A DNA stretch of 11,609 nucleotides from Massilia sp. (GTDB taxonomy: Bacteria > Pseudomonadota > Gammaproteobacteria > Burkholderiales > Burkholderiaceae_D). Made by a program: the position numbers and the translations under genes. The stretch is from assembly GCA_028291845.1 (NCBI GenBank), contig JAQGNM010000252.1:1-11609 (forward strand). The letters are read 5' to 3'. Each line of letters begins with the position of its first letter. Positions within the stretch are counted from its first letter, which is position 1. Below are positions 1 through 5,974 of this stretch, piece after piece. The notes below the pieces were generated by a model, which was not told where the DNA came from, ran no database searches, and saw only the letters and a list, made by a program, of their open reading frames with translations.

Positions 1-2084
1 GCAACAAGCTGGCCGGCCAGGTCGCCAACGCGGCGCCGACCAGGTCGCCCGAGGCATCGCAAAGCGCGGCCGGCAAGGTCACCGCCAAGGTCGAGGAACG
101 TCCGACCGCGGCCAACGAATCGAAGGACCGCCTGAAGCTGTCGAAAGCCGATGCGGCCGGCGCCGCCGCCGGCGGCAAGTCGGCAACGGCGGACGCCGAA
201 GACAAGATTGCCAAGGAACGCGCCCTGGCCGACGCCAGCGCGCGCGTCAAAGAGCTGGAAAAGAACGTCAACGACCTCGAAAAACTGATGGTCGTCAAGA
301 GCAAGGCCGGCACTGAAGCGAGCAATACCGCCGAAGCGGCAGCCAGCGCGCCGGCCGCCGCCGCTCCTGCCGCTGCCGTCAAGCCGGCCGCGCCGGTGGC
401 CAAGCCGAAACCGGTCGTCAAGGAGGCGCCGCCGCCGGCCGAACCGACCCTGGTCGAAACGCTGATGGACAACATCACCACCATCGGCGCCGCCCTGGCG
501 GTGATTTTGCTGGGCCTGTTCGCGCTGTCGCGCCGCCGCAAGAAGGACACCCTGGTGCCGACCGAGCCGTCGATCCTGGGTGCGCCGACCGACCAGGCGC
601 AGTCGATGTTCGCCGAAACCGGCGGCGCCAGCGTCGACACCAGCAACAGCGTGTTCAACTCCAGCTTCGCGCCATCGGCCAGCCAGCTGGACACCAATGA
701 AGTCGACCCGATCGCCGAAGCGGACGTCTACATCGCCTACGGACGCGACGCCCAGGCCGAGGAAATCCTCAAGGAAGCGCTGCGCAACCACCCCGAGCGC
801 CATCCGGTGCGCCTGAAACTGCTGGAAATTTACGCCGCCCGCAAGGACCAGCGCGCGTTCGAAACCCAGGCCGGCGAACTGTATGCGATGACCAAAGGGC
901 AGGGCGAAGAGTGGCCGCAGGCCGCCGCGCTGGGCCTGTCGATCGATCCGAACAATCCGCTGTACGCCAATGCCGGTGTGAGTTCGGGCGCTGGCGTCGC
1001 CGCCGGCGCCGCTGGCTTGCTGGCGGCCGACGCGCTGGCCGAACAGGAAGTGCTGCGCCAGATGGCGATCGCCAGCGGCGAAGATCTCAGCTTCGACGAC
1101 ATCGATCACGCCAAGACCGCCTTGCCCGAACCAATCGCCGCCACCCCGGCGGACCACAACTCGCTCGACTTCGACCTGGGCAGCCTCAGTTTCGACGAGC
1201 CGCCGCCGCCGACCGTGGTGGAGCCGAAGCATTCGAACGACATCGATTTCACCAGCGAGCCAGTGACCGAATCGCTGGTGGCGCCGGCCCTGCCGGCCGA
1301 GGAAGAGACCTTCGACCTGGCCTTCGACATGGATTTCGACAAGCCGGCCGCGGCGCCAGCTCCGGCAGCCGAGCTCAAATCGCTCGACAGCATCCACCTC
1401 GATCTGGCCCACCCTGATTTGCCGTCGGACGTCAACACCATCGATCTGTCGGGCGCCTTCGATCTGCAGGACTTGCCGGCGCTGCCCGGCTCGCCCGAGA
1501 GCGACGCCATGGCTTTCCCGGCTGTCGCCGCCACCGGCGCCTATTCGGAAAACGCGCCGCTGGTCAATCCGCTCGACGACCTCGATGCGATGAGTTTCGA
1601 TTTGCCGACCACGCCATCGAATTCGGTAACGCCGCCCGAGACCATCATCGCGCCGATGATGGAAGACGATCCGTTCGCGTTGCCCGACTTCACGCAGACG
1701 GCGTCGCCCGCCCTCAGCTCCGGCAGCGACCTGCCGGAACTGGCGTTCGCCATGCCGCAGACGGCAAGCCCGGACTTCGCCGCGCCGACGCCGGCGCCTT
1801 CGTATGCCAGCGCGCCGCATTTCGACATGTCCGGCATCGACCTCGACCTGCCGTCGGAAACGCCGCTCACCTTTACCGCCGCACCCGACGTGGCCGAAGC
1901 GCCGGCGGCCGGCGCCGAACTGTCGGCCGCCCACATGGAGATGGAAACCAAGCTCGATCTGGCCATCGCCTACCAGGAAATCGGCGACAAGGAAGGCGCC
2001 CGCGAGCTCTTGGATGAAGTGATCAAGGGCGGCAGCAGCGAACAGATCGGCCGCGCCAACGAGATGCGGCTCAAGCTGGCATAA
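1..2084 (+). CDS. fimV: FimV-family polar hub / motility protein, 3' part (5' end outside window)
   Basis: The reading frame is open from base 3 to the TAA at 2082-2084, giving 693 residues; the true start lies upstream, so the ATG at 288 is internal. In order, numbered from base 3: a Lys/Ala-rich stretch; a predicted coiled coil (about 66-100, with ELEKNVNDLEKLM); an Ala/Pro linker; one membrane segment (about 157-175, TIGAALAVILLGLFAL) followed by a basic stop (RRRKK); a TPR-like block (about 235-324, with AQAEEILKEAL); a long acidic Asp/Phe/Pro-rich linker; and the conserved C-terminal FimV helix pair (about 639-693, KLDLAIAYQEIGDKEGARELL). This architecture is typical of FimV/HubP proteins, whose periplasmic N-terminal LysM region would lie off the window. 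Known family role: inner-membrane scaffold at the cell pole for type IV pili, twitching and chemotaxis. The position directly before truA fits betaproteobacterial fimV. A terminator follows, so it probably ends its own transcript. Confidence 0.9.
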   Translation, partial: NKLAGQVANAAPTRSPEASQSAAGKVTAKVEERPTAANESKDRLKLSKADAAGAAAGGKSATADAEDKIAKERALADASARVKELEKNVNDLEKLMVVKSKAGTEASNTAEAAASAPAAAAPAAAVKPAAPVAKPKPVVKEAPPPAEPTLVETLMDNITTIGAALAVILLGLFALSRRRKKDTLVPTEPSILGAPTDQAQSMFAETGGASVDTSNSVFNSSFAPSASQLDTNEVDPIAEADVYIAYGRDAQAEEILKEALRNHPERHPVRLKLLEIYAARKDQRAFETQAGELYAMTKGQGEEWPQAAALGLSIDPNNPLYANAGVSSGAGVAAGAAGLLAADALAEQEVLRQMAIASGEDLSFDDIDHAKTALPEPIAATPADHNSLDFDLGSLSFDEPPPPTVVEPKHSNDIDFTSEPVTESLVAPALPAEEETFDLAFDMDFDKPAAAPAPAAELKSLDSIHLDLAHPDLPSDVNTIDLSGAFDLQDLPALPGSPESDAMAFPAVAATGAYSENAPLVNPLDDLDAMSFDLPTTPSNSVTPPETIIAPMMEDDPFALPDFTQTASPALSSGSDLPELAFAMPQTASPDFAAPTPAPSYASAPHFDMSGIDLDLPSETPLTFTAAPDVAEAPAAGAELSAAHMEMETKLDLAIAYQEIGDKEGARELLDEVIKGGSSEQIGRANEMRLKLA

Positions 2085-2101
2085 TTCGTTTGCTCTGCAC
2101 C

Positions 2102-2140
2102 ACGGGCCGGTCGGGGATACCTTGCCGGCCCGTTTTCTTT
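2102..2140 (+). terminator. Intrinsic terminator after fimV
   Basis: ACGGGCCGG (2102-2110) pairs perfectly with CCGGCCCGT (2125-2133), a 9-bp GC-rich stem with a 14-nt loop, and a T-rich tail (TTTTCTTT, 2133-2140) follows. It begins 17 nt after the fimV stop. It should separate fimV from the truA-trpFBA group, although truA starts only about 30 nt past the tail. Confidence 0.8.
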
Positions 2141-2170
2141 GTACTTCGCCCTTAGCGCATTGGACTCAAT

Positions 2171-2989
2171 TTGAAACGGATCGCACTCGGCGTCCAGTAC
2201 GACGGCTCGCCGTGGAACGGCTACCAGAAGCAGCTCGACCGGCACACCGTCCAGGACCAGCTGGAAATCGCCCTGGCGAAGTTTGCCCGCGTGGACGTCG
2301 CCACCACCTGCGCCGGCCGCACCGACACCGGCGTGCATGCGCTCGAGCAGGTGGTGCATTTCGATACCGGGTTGACGCGCGACGTGCAGTCGTGGGTGCG
2401 CGGGGTGAACACCTTTTTGCCCGATTCGATCGCCGTACGCTGGGCCGCCGAAGTGCCGCAGCCGCTCGATCCATTGCAGGAATTTCACGCCCGCTTTTCG
2501 GCACGGGCGCGCACCTATCATTACGTGCTGTACAACCACCCGGTGCGCTCGCCGCTGTTGGCGGGCAAGGCCGGCTGGACCTTCCGCCCGCTCGACCTCG
2601 AGCGCATGCGCGAAGGCGCCGCCCACCTGATCGGCCAGCATGATTTTTCGGCGTTTCGTTCCTCGCAGTGCCAGGCCAAGTCGCCCGTCAAGGACATGCA
2701 GGAGATCCGCATCGAGCGCTACGGCGACGCCTTTGTGTTCACCCTGCGCGCCAACGCCTTTTTGCATCACATGGTGCGCAACCTGGTCGGCTCGCTCATC
2801 TATGTCGGCAACGGCCGCAAGGAGCCCGCCTGGATCGGCCAGCTGCTGCGCGAGCGCGACCGCCACGAGGCGGCGCCCACCTTCATGCCGGACGGTTTGT
2901 ACCTGGCGAAAATCGATTACGATCCGAAGTGGGGACTGCCGCAGGAATCCGCAGACCCGGGCAACCCGCTGCCGTGGTTCACAATCTAG
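2171..2989 (+). CDS. truA: tRNA pseudouridine(38-40) synthase TruA
   Basis: TruA isomerises uridine to pseudouridine at positions 38-40 in the tRNA anticodon arm. The 272-residue product matches the family length (about 270). Diagnostic motifs are RIALGVQYDGSPWNGYQKQ at the N-terminus, CAGRTDTGVHA with the catalytic aspartate at residue 52 (E. coli Asp60), FSARARTYHYVLYN, DFSAFRSSQCQ, and the C-terminal FLHHMVRNLVGSLIYVGNG. I chose the TTG at 2171 because the protein begins there exactly where the family's first beta-strand does; an in-frame TAG at 2153 leaves only five codons upstream (ATT at 2159 is the sole alternative start). No clear Shine-Dalgarno is visible, only GGA at 2162-2164. The stop TAG overlaps the ribosome site of trpF, and only 11 nt separate the two genes, so they are probably co-transcribed. 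Confidence 0.95.
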   Translation: MKRIALGVQYDGSPWNGYQKQLDRHTVQDQLEIALAKFARVDVATTCAGRTDTGVHALEQVVHFDTGLTRDVQSWVRGVNTFLPDSIAVRWAAEVPQPLDPLQEFHARFSARARTYHYVLYNHPVRSPLLAGKAGWTFRPLDLERMREGAAHLIGQHDFSAFRSSQCQAKSPVKDMQEIRIERYGDAFVFTLRANAFLHHMVRNLVGSLIYVGNGRKEPAWIGQLLRERDRHEAAPTFMPDGLYLAKIDYDPKWGLPQESADPGNPLPWFTI

Positions 2990-2993
2990 GGAG
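2988..2993 (+). promoter_or_regulatory. Ribosome binding site of trpF
   Basis: AGGGAG lies 7 nt before the ATG at 3001 and shares its first bases with the truA stop codon (TAG, 2987-2989). This fixes the trpF start at 3001, although the open frame runs far upstream inside truA, and it suggests translational coupling of truA and trpF. Confidence 0.75.
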
Positions 2994-3000
2994 TCTCTCC

Positions 3001-3729
3001 ATGCACCGCACCCGTATCAAGATCTGCGGCCTGACCCGGCTTGACGACGTCGAAGCGGCAGTCGCCGCCGGCGCCGACGCCCTCGGCCTGGTGTTTTACG
3101 CACCCAGCCCGCGCGCGGTGGCGGCGGCGCAGGCGGCCGCCCTGATCGCGGCGATGCCGCCGTTCGTCACCCCGGTCGGGCTGTTCGTCAATGCCACCCC
3201 GGCCGAGGTCAGGGCGGTCACCGGCACGGCGCCGATCGCCCTGCTGCAGCTGCACGGCGATGAAACGCCGCAGCAGTGCGCGGACATCGCCGCGGCGGTG
3301 CGCCTGCCGTTTATCCGCGTGTTTCGCGTCAAGCCTGCCACCACCGGCGCTGAACTGCTAGAATATGAAGCAAGGTACCGCTCCGCCAGCACCTGGTATG
3401 CAGGTCTGTTGCTCGACACCTTTGTCGATGCCTACGGTGGAGCAGGAAAGGTTTTTGATTGGTCTCTCATTCCAAAAGAACTCGCGCCTCGGGTCGTTTT
3501 AAGTGGTGGCTTGAGCGTACAAAACGCGACTGACGCGGTGGTTGGCGTTCGTCCCTTTGCCGTCGACATCAGTTCCGGTGTCGAACAGGCCAAGGGCATC
3601 AAGGACGCCCGCAAGATTGCCGATTTTGTCCAGGCCGTGCGAACGGCCGACGCCACTCCCAAGGAAGACCCTCATGACAGCCCAGAATCCCACCCGCGCC
3701 ATCGGCGCGAAGATGCACCAAGCCACTGA
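3001..3729 (+). CDS. trpF: Phosphoribosylanthranilate isomerase TrpF
   Basis: TrpF converts N-(5'-phosphoribosyl)anthranilate to CdRP, the third step of tryptophan synthesis from chorismate, using a (beta/alpha)8 barrel. Visible family marks: KICGLTR with the catalytic Cys9; GLVFYAPSPRAV; VGLFVN; LLQLHGDE; LLLDTFVDAYGGAGKVFDW with the general acid Asp139; VLSGGLSVQN; and the phosphate-binding AVDISSGVE. The recognisable domain ends near residue 217, but the frame continues to TGA at 3727, giving 242 residues with a charged His/Pro/Arg-rich tail read out of frame through the first 56 nt of trpB. The start at 3001 is set by AGGGAG. Base use changes sharply inside the gene: in the first 120 codons only 15 end in A or T, but 36 of the next 76 (3361-3588) do. 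Genes for earlier pathway steps (trpE, G, D, C) are not in the window. Confidence 0.96.
   Translation: MHRTRIKICGLTRLDDVEAAVAAGADALGLVFYAPSPRAVAAAQAAALIAAMPPFVTPVGLFVNATPAEVRAVTGTAPIALLQLHGDETPQQCADIAAAVRLPFIRVFRVKPATTGAELLEYEARYRSASTWYAGLLLDTFVDAYGGAGKVFDWSLIPKELAPRVVLSGGLSVQNATDAVVGVRPFAVDISSGVEQAKGIKDARKIADFVQAVRTADATPKEDPHDSPESHPRHRREDAPSH
3335..3364 (+). promoter_or_regulatory. Candidate internal promoter in trpF (extended -10)
   Basis: TGCTAGAAT at 3356-3364 is an extended -10 (TGn plus TAGAAT, five of six to TATAAT). CTGCCA at 3335-3340 (four of six to TTGACA) lies 18 nt upstream of the hexamer. The motif uses CTA, a leucine codon that is uncommon in this GC-rich sequence. If active, transcription would start near 3371 and feed trpB and trpA. 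Sequence match only. Confidence 0.35.
3661..3667 (+). promoter_or_regulatory. Ribosome binding site of trpB
   Basis: AAGGAAG lies 6 nt before the ATG at 3674, inside the 3' end of trpF. It decides in favour of 3674 over the downstream in-frame ATG at 3713, which has no comparable site. Confidence 0.65.
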
Positions 3730-4924
3730 CTACCAGCTGCCCGACGCGCGCGGCCACTTCGGCCCCTACGGCGGCTCGTTTGTCGCCGAAACGCTCAGCC
3801 ACGCGCTGGCCGAGCTGACCGAAGCCTACGCCAGATACAGCCACGATCAGGATTTTCTGGACGAGTACCGCTACGAGCTGAAACACTTCGTCGGCCGTCC
3901 TTCGCCGATCTATCACGCCAAGCGCTGGTCCGAGCAGATCGGCGGGGCCCAGATCTTTTTCAAGCGTGAAGACCTCAATCACACCGGCGCCCATAAAATC
4001 AACAACGTCATCGGCCAGGCGCTGCTGGCCAAGCGCATGGGCAAACCGCGCATCATCGCCGAGACGGGCGCCGGCCAGCATGGCGTGGCCACCGCCACCA
4101 TCTGCGCCCGCTTCGGCCTCGAATGCGTGGTCTACATGGGCAGCGAAGACGTCAAGCGCCAGGCGCAGAACGTCTACCGCATGAAACTGCTGGGCGCCAC
4201 CGTGGTGCCGGTCGAATCGGGCTCGAAGACCTTGAAGGACGCCTTGAACGAGGCCATGCGCGACTGGGTGACGAATATCGAAAACACCTTTTATATCATC
4301 GGAACGGTGGCCGGCCCGCACCCGTACCCGATGATGGTGCGCGATTTCCAGGCGGTGATCGGCGAGGAGTGCTTGTGGCAGATGCCGGAAATGATCGGCC
4401 ACCAGCCCGATTACGTGCTCGCCTGTATCGGCGGCGGCTCCAACGCCATGGGCATTTTTTATCCCTATATCGACCAGAAAAACGTCCGCCTGATCGGCGT
4501 CGAGGCGGCCGGCCACGGTATCGAGACGGGCAAGCATGCCGCCGCCTTGGGTGGCGGCACGCCCGGCGTTTTGCACGGCAACCGCACCTACCTGCTGCAG
4601 GACGAGAACGGCCAGATCATCGAGACCCACTCGGTGTCGGCCGGCCTCGACTATCCCGGCGTCGGTCCCGAACACGCCTGGCTGAAGGACATCAAGCGCG
4701 CCGAATACGTTTCGATCACCGACGAAGAAGCGATCGCCGCGTTTCACGATTGCTGCCGCATCGAAGGCATCATCCCGGCGCTCGAATCGTCGCACGCGAT
4801 TGCCTATGCCCTCAAGCTGGCCGCCGGCAAAAGCAAAGATGAATCGATCCTGGTCAACCTGTCGGGCCGCGGCGACAAGGACATGCACACCGTGGCGGAG
4901 CGGATGGGACTCGACTTCAGTTAA
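3674..4924 (+). CDS. trpB: Tryptophan synthase beta chain
   Basis: TrpB condenses indole with L-serine to give tryptophan, using PLP, in the alpha2-beta2 complex with TrpA. The 416-residue product is slightly longer than E. coli TrpB (397); the family domain begins at about residue 27 (GHFGPYGGSFVAE). Key features are RPSPIYHAKR, KREDLNHTGAHKINN with the PLP Schiff-base lysine at residue 108, ETGAGQHGVATA, the phosphate-binding loop CIGGGSNAMGIF, and the C-terminal VNLSGRGDKDM. The ATG at 3674 is supported by AAGGAAG; ATG at 3713 would give 403 residues and is the main alternative. The gene overlaps the end of trpF by 56 nt in another frame, so trpB translation may depend on ribosomes clearing trpF. 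trpA follows after 48 nt. Confidence 0.97.
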   Translation: MTAQNPTRAIGAKMHQATDYQLPDARGHFGPYGGSFVAETLSHALAELTEAYARYSHDQDFLDEYRYELKHFVGRPSPIYHAKRWSEQIGGAQIFFKREDLNHTGAHKINNVIGQALLAKRMGKPRIIAETGAGQHGVATATICARFGLECVVYMGSEDVKRQAQNVYRMKLLGATVVPVESGSKTLKDALNEAMRDWVTNIENTFYIIGTVAGPHPYPMMVRDFQAVIGEECLWQMPEMIGHQPDYVLACIGGGSNAMGIFYPYIDQKNVRLIGVEAAGHGIETGKHAAALGGGTPGVLHGNRTYLLQDENGQIIETHSVSAGLDYPGVGPEHAWLKDIKRAEYVSITDEEAIAAFHDCCRIEGIIPALESSHAIAYALKLAAGKSKDESILVNLSGRGDKDMHTVAERMGLDFS

Positions 4925-4972
4925 GTTTTTTATTACTGACAGCACCCATTCACCCTACAAGAAAGCACCGCC

Positions 4973-5773
4973 ATGTCCAAAATCGCAGCAACCTTCGCCG
5001 CCCTCAAAGCGGCCAACAAGACCGGCCTGGTCACCTTCATCACCGCCGGCGATCCGGCTCCCGAGCTGACCGTGCCGCTGATGCACGCGATGGTCGCCGG
5101 CGGCGCCGACGTCCTCGAACTCGGCGTGCCGTTTTCCGACCCGATGGCCGAAGGCCCGGTGATCCAGCGCGCCTGCGAGCGCGCCCTCAAGTTCAACATC
5201 AGTCTGAAAGACGTGTTCAATTTTGTGCGTGAATTCCGCCAGCGTGATACCACCACGCCGGTGGTGTTGATGGGCTATGCCAACCCGATCGAACGGATTG
5301 GCGTGGCCGGCTTCGTCGATGCCGCCAGGGCGGCCGGCGCCGACGGCGCCATCGTCGTCGACTACCCGCCGGAAGAATGCGAGGAGTTCGCCGCCGCCAT
5401 GCGCGCCGCCGATCTCGATCTCATCTTTCTGCTGGCGCCCACCTCGACGCCGGAGCGCATCGCCCAGGTGGCGCGCTTTGGCGGCGGCTTCAGTTATTAC
5501 GTCTCGCTCAAGGGCGTCACCGGCGCCGGCAGCATCGACACCATTGACGTCGCCCGCAAGGTGGCGGCGATTCGCGAGCACGTCAAACTGCCGATCGGCG
5601 TCGGCTTCGGCATCCGCGACGGCGCCACCGCGCGCGCGGTGGCCGAGGTGGCCGATGCGGTGGTGATCGGCAGCCGCATCATCCAGGAAATCGAAAACAC
5701 GCCGAAGGAGGGCGCTTGCGCGGCAGTGCAGAAGTTCGTCGCCGGCATCCGCGAGGCGCTCGACGCGCCATGA
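4973..5773 (+). CDS. trpA: Tryptophan synthase alpha chain (Glu at the catalytic Asp60 position)
   Basis: TrpA cleaves indole-3-glycerol phosphate to indole and glyceraldehyde 3-phosphate and passes indole to TrpB. The 266-residue product fits the family (268 in E. coli), and numbering matches E. coli through the active site. Visible residues are the catalytic Glu49 (DVLELGVPF), Tyr175 (SYYVSLKGVTG), and the phosphate-binding GVGFGIRDG (about 209-217) and GSRII (about 233-237). The classical PFSDPLADGP segment reads PFSDPMAEGP here: residue 60, the second catalytic acid (Asp60 in E. coli), is Glu, encoded by GAA at 5150-5152. The start at 4973 gives the usual N-terminus; a modest AAGAAAG precedes it by about 6 nt. 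trpB ends 48 nt upstream. The next gene is 201 nt away, so trpA probably ends this group, though no clear intrinsic terminator follows. Confidence 0.96.
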   Translation: MSKIAATFAALKAANKTGLVTFITAGDPAPELTVPLMHAMVAGGADVLELGVPFSDPMAEGPVIQRACERALKFNISLKDVFNFVREFRQRDTTTPVVLMGYANPIERIGVAGFVDAARAAGADGAIVVDYPPEECEEFAAAMRAADLDLIFLLAPTSTPERIAQVARFGGGFSYYVSLKGVTGAGSIDTIDVARKVAAIREHVKLPIGVGFGIRDGATARAVAEVADAVVIGSRIIQEIENTPKEGACAAVQKFVAGIREALDAP

Positions 5774-5793
5774 AATAAGGCGGTGAGCAGGCC

Positions 5794-5822
5794 CAGGTGC
5801 CGCACTATCCAGGGGGCGCCTG
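5794..5822 (+). repeat. Inverted repeat in the trpA-accD spacer
   Basis: CAGGTGCC (5794-5801) can pair with GGCGCCTG (5815-5822) over 8 bp with one G-U pair and a 13-nt loop. No T-run follows, so it is not a classical intrinsic terminator; it could be a 3' end stabiliser of the trp transcript, an attenuating hairpin or chance. The rest of the 5774-5974 spacer holds a promoter candidate and the accD ribosome site, and I see no gene in it. Confidence 0.35.
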
Positions 5823-5911
5823 ACCATTCGCCGCACGGAAACGGTCCGCCGCGCTTTTTCTGTCGGTGATAAGCTTGATTCGACTGATGGTTCATAAAAT
5901 TTCGATGCGGT

Positions 5912-5940
5912 TCGACAAGCTCGTCTCTTGCGGCTAAACT
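5912..5940 (+). promoter_or_regulatory. Candidate sigma70 promoter of accD
   Basis: TCGACA (5912-5917, five of six to TTGACA) is followed after exactly 17 nt by TAAACT (5935-5940, four of six to TATAAT), predicting a start near 5947 and a leader of about 28 nt. A small imperfect inverted repeat (TTGCGG 5928-5933 with CCGCCAA 5942-5948, one bulged base) straddles the -10 and could be an operator, but it is short. The surrounding DNA (about 5870-5960) is more AT-rich than the genes. Confidence 0.45.
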
Positions 5941-5963
5941 ACCGCCAACTTAAGAATTGCCCG

Positions 5964-5970
5964 AAGGAGA
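5964..5970 (+). promoter_or_regulatory. Ribosome binding site of accD
   Basis: AAGGAGA ends 4 nt before the ATG at 5975. It is among the strongest Shine-Dalgarno sequences in the window and rules out the in-frame TTG at 5957 as the start. Confidence 0.8.
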
Positions 5971-5974
5971 ACGT

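Noticed and set aside
1970..2866. A 298-codon open frame on the - strand opposite truA and the fimV end
   Set aside because: It runs through the fimV terminator and opposite conserved truA motifs; no family resemblance.
2668..3000. N-terminal extension of the trpF frame into truA
   Set aside because: The open frame upstream of 3001 is out-of-frame truA sequence; AGGGAG and the KICGLTR position fix the start at 3001.
3542..3673. N-terminal extension of the trpB frame into trpF
   Set aside because: Residues before 3674 resemble no TrpB and come from another frame of trpF; AAGGAAG supports 3674.
4905..4935. Possible terminator after trpB (T-run just past the stop)
   Set aside because: Only a 4-bp AT-rich stem (ACTT/AAGT) precedes the T-run, too weak to call; trpA is 48 nt downstream and expected to be co-transcribed.
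3599..4945. A 448-codon open frame on the - strand opposite trpB
   Set aside because: Same GC-driven shadow effect; composition is unlike a real protein and trpB is fully conserved in sense.
5840..5865. Possible terminator before accD (TTTTT at about 5856-5860)
   Set aside because: The best hairpin in front is a 4-bp CGGA/TCCG stem with unpaired bases before the T-run; not convincing.
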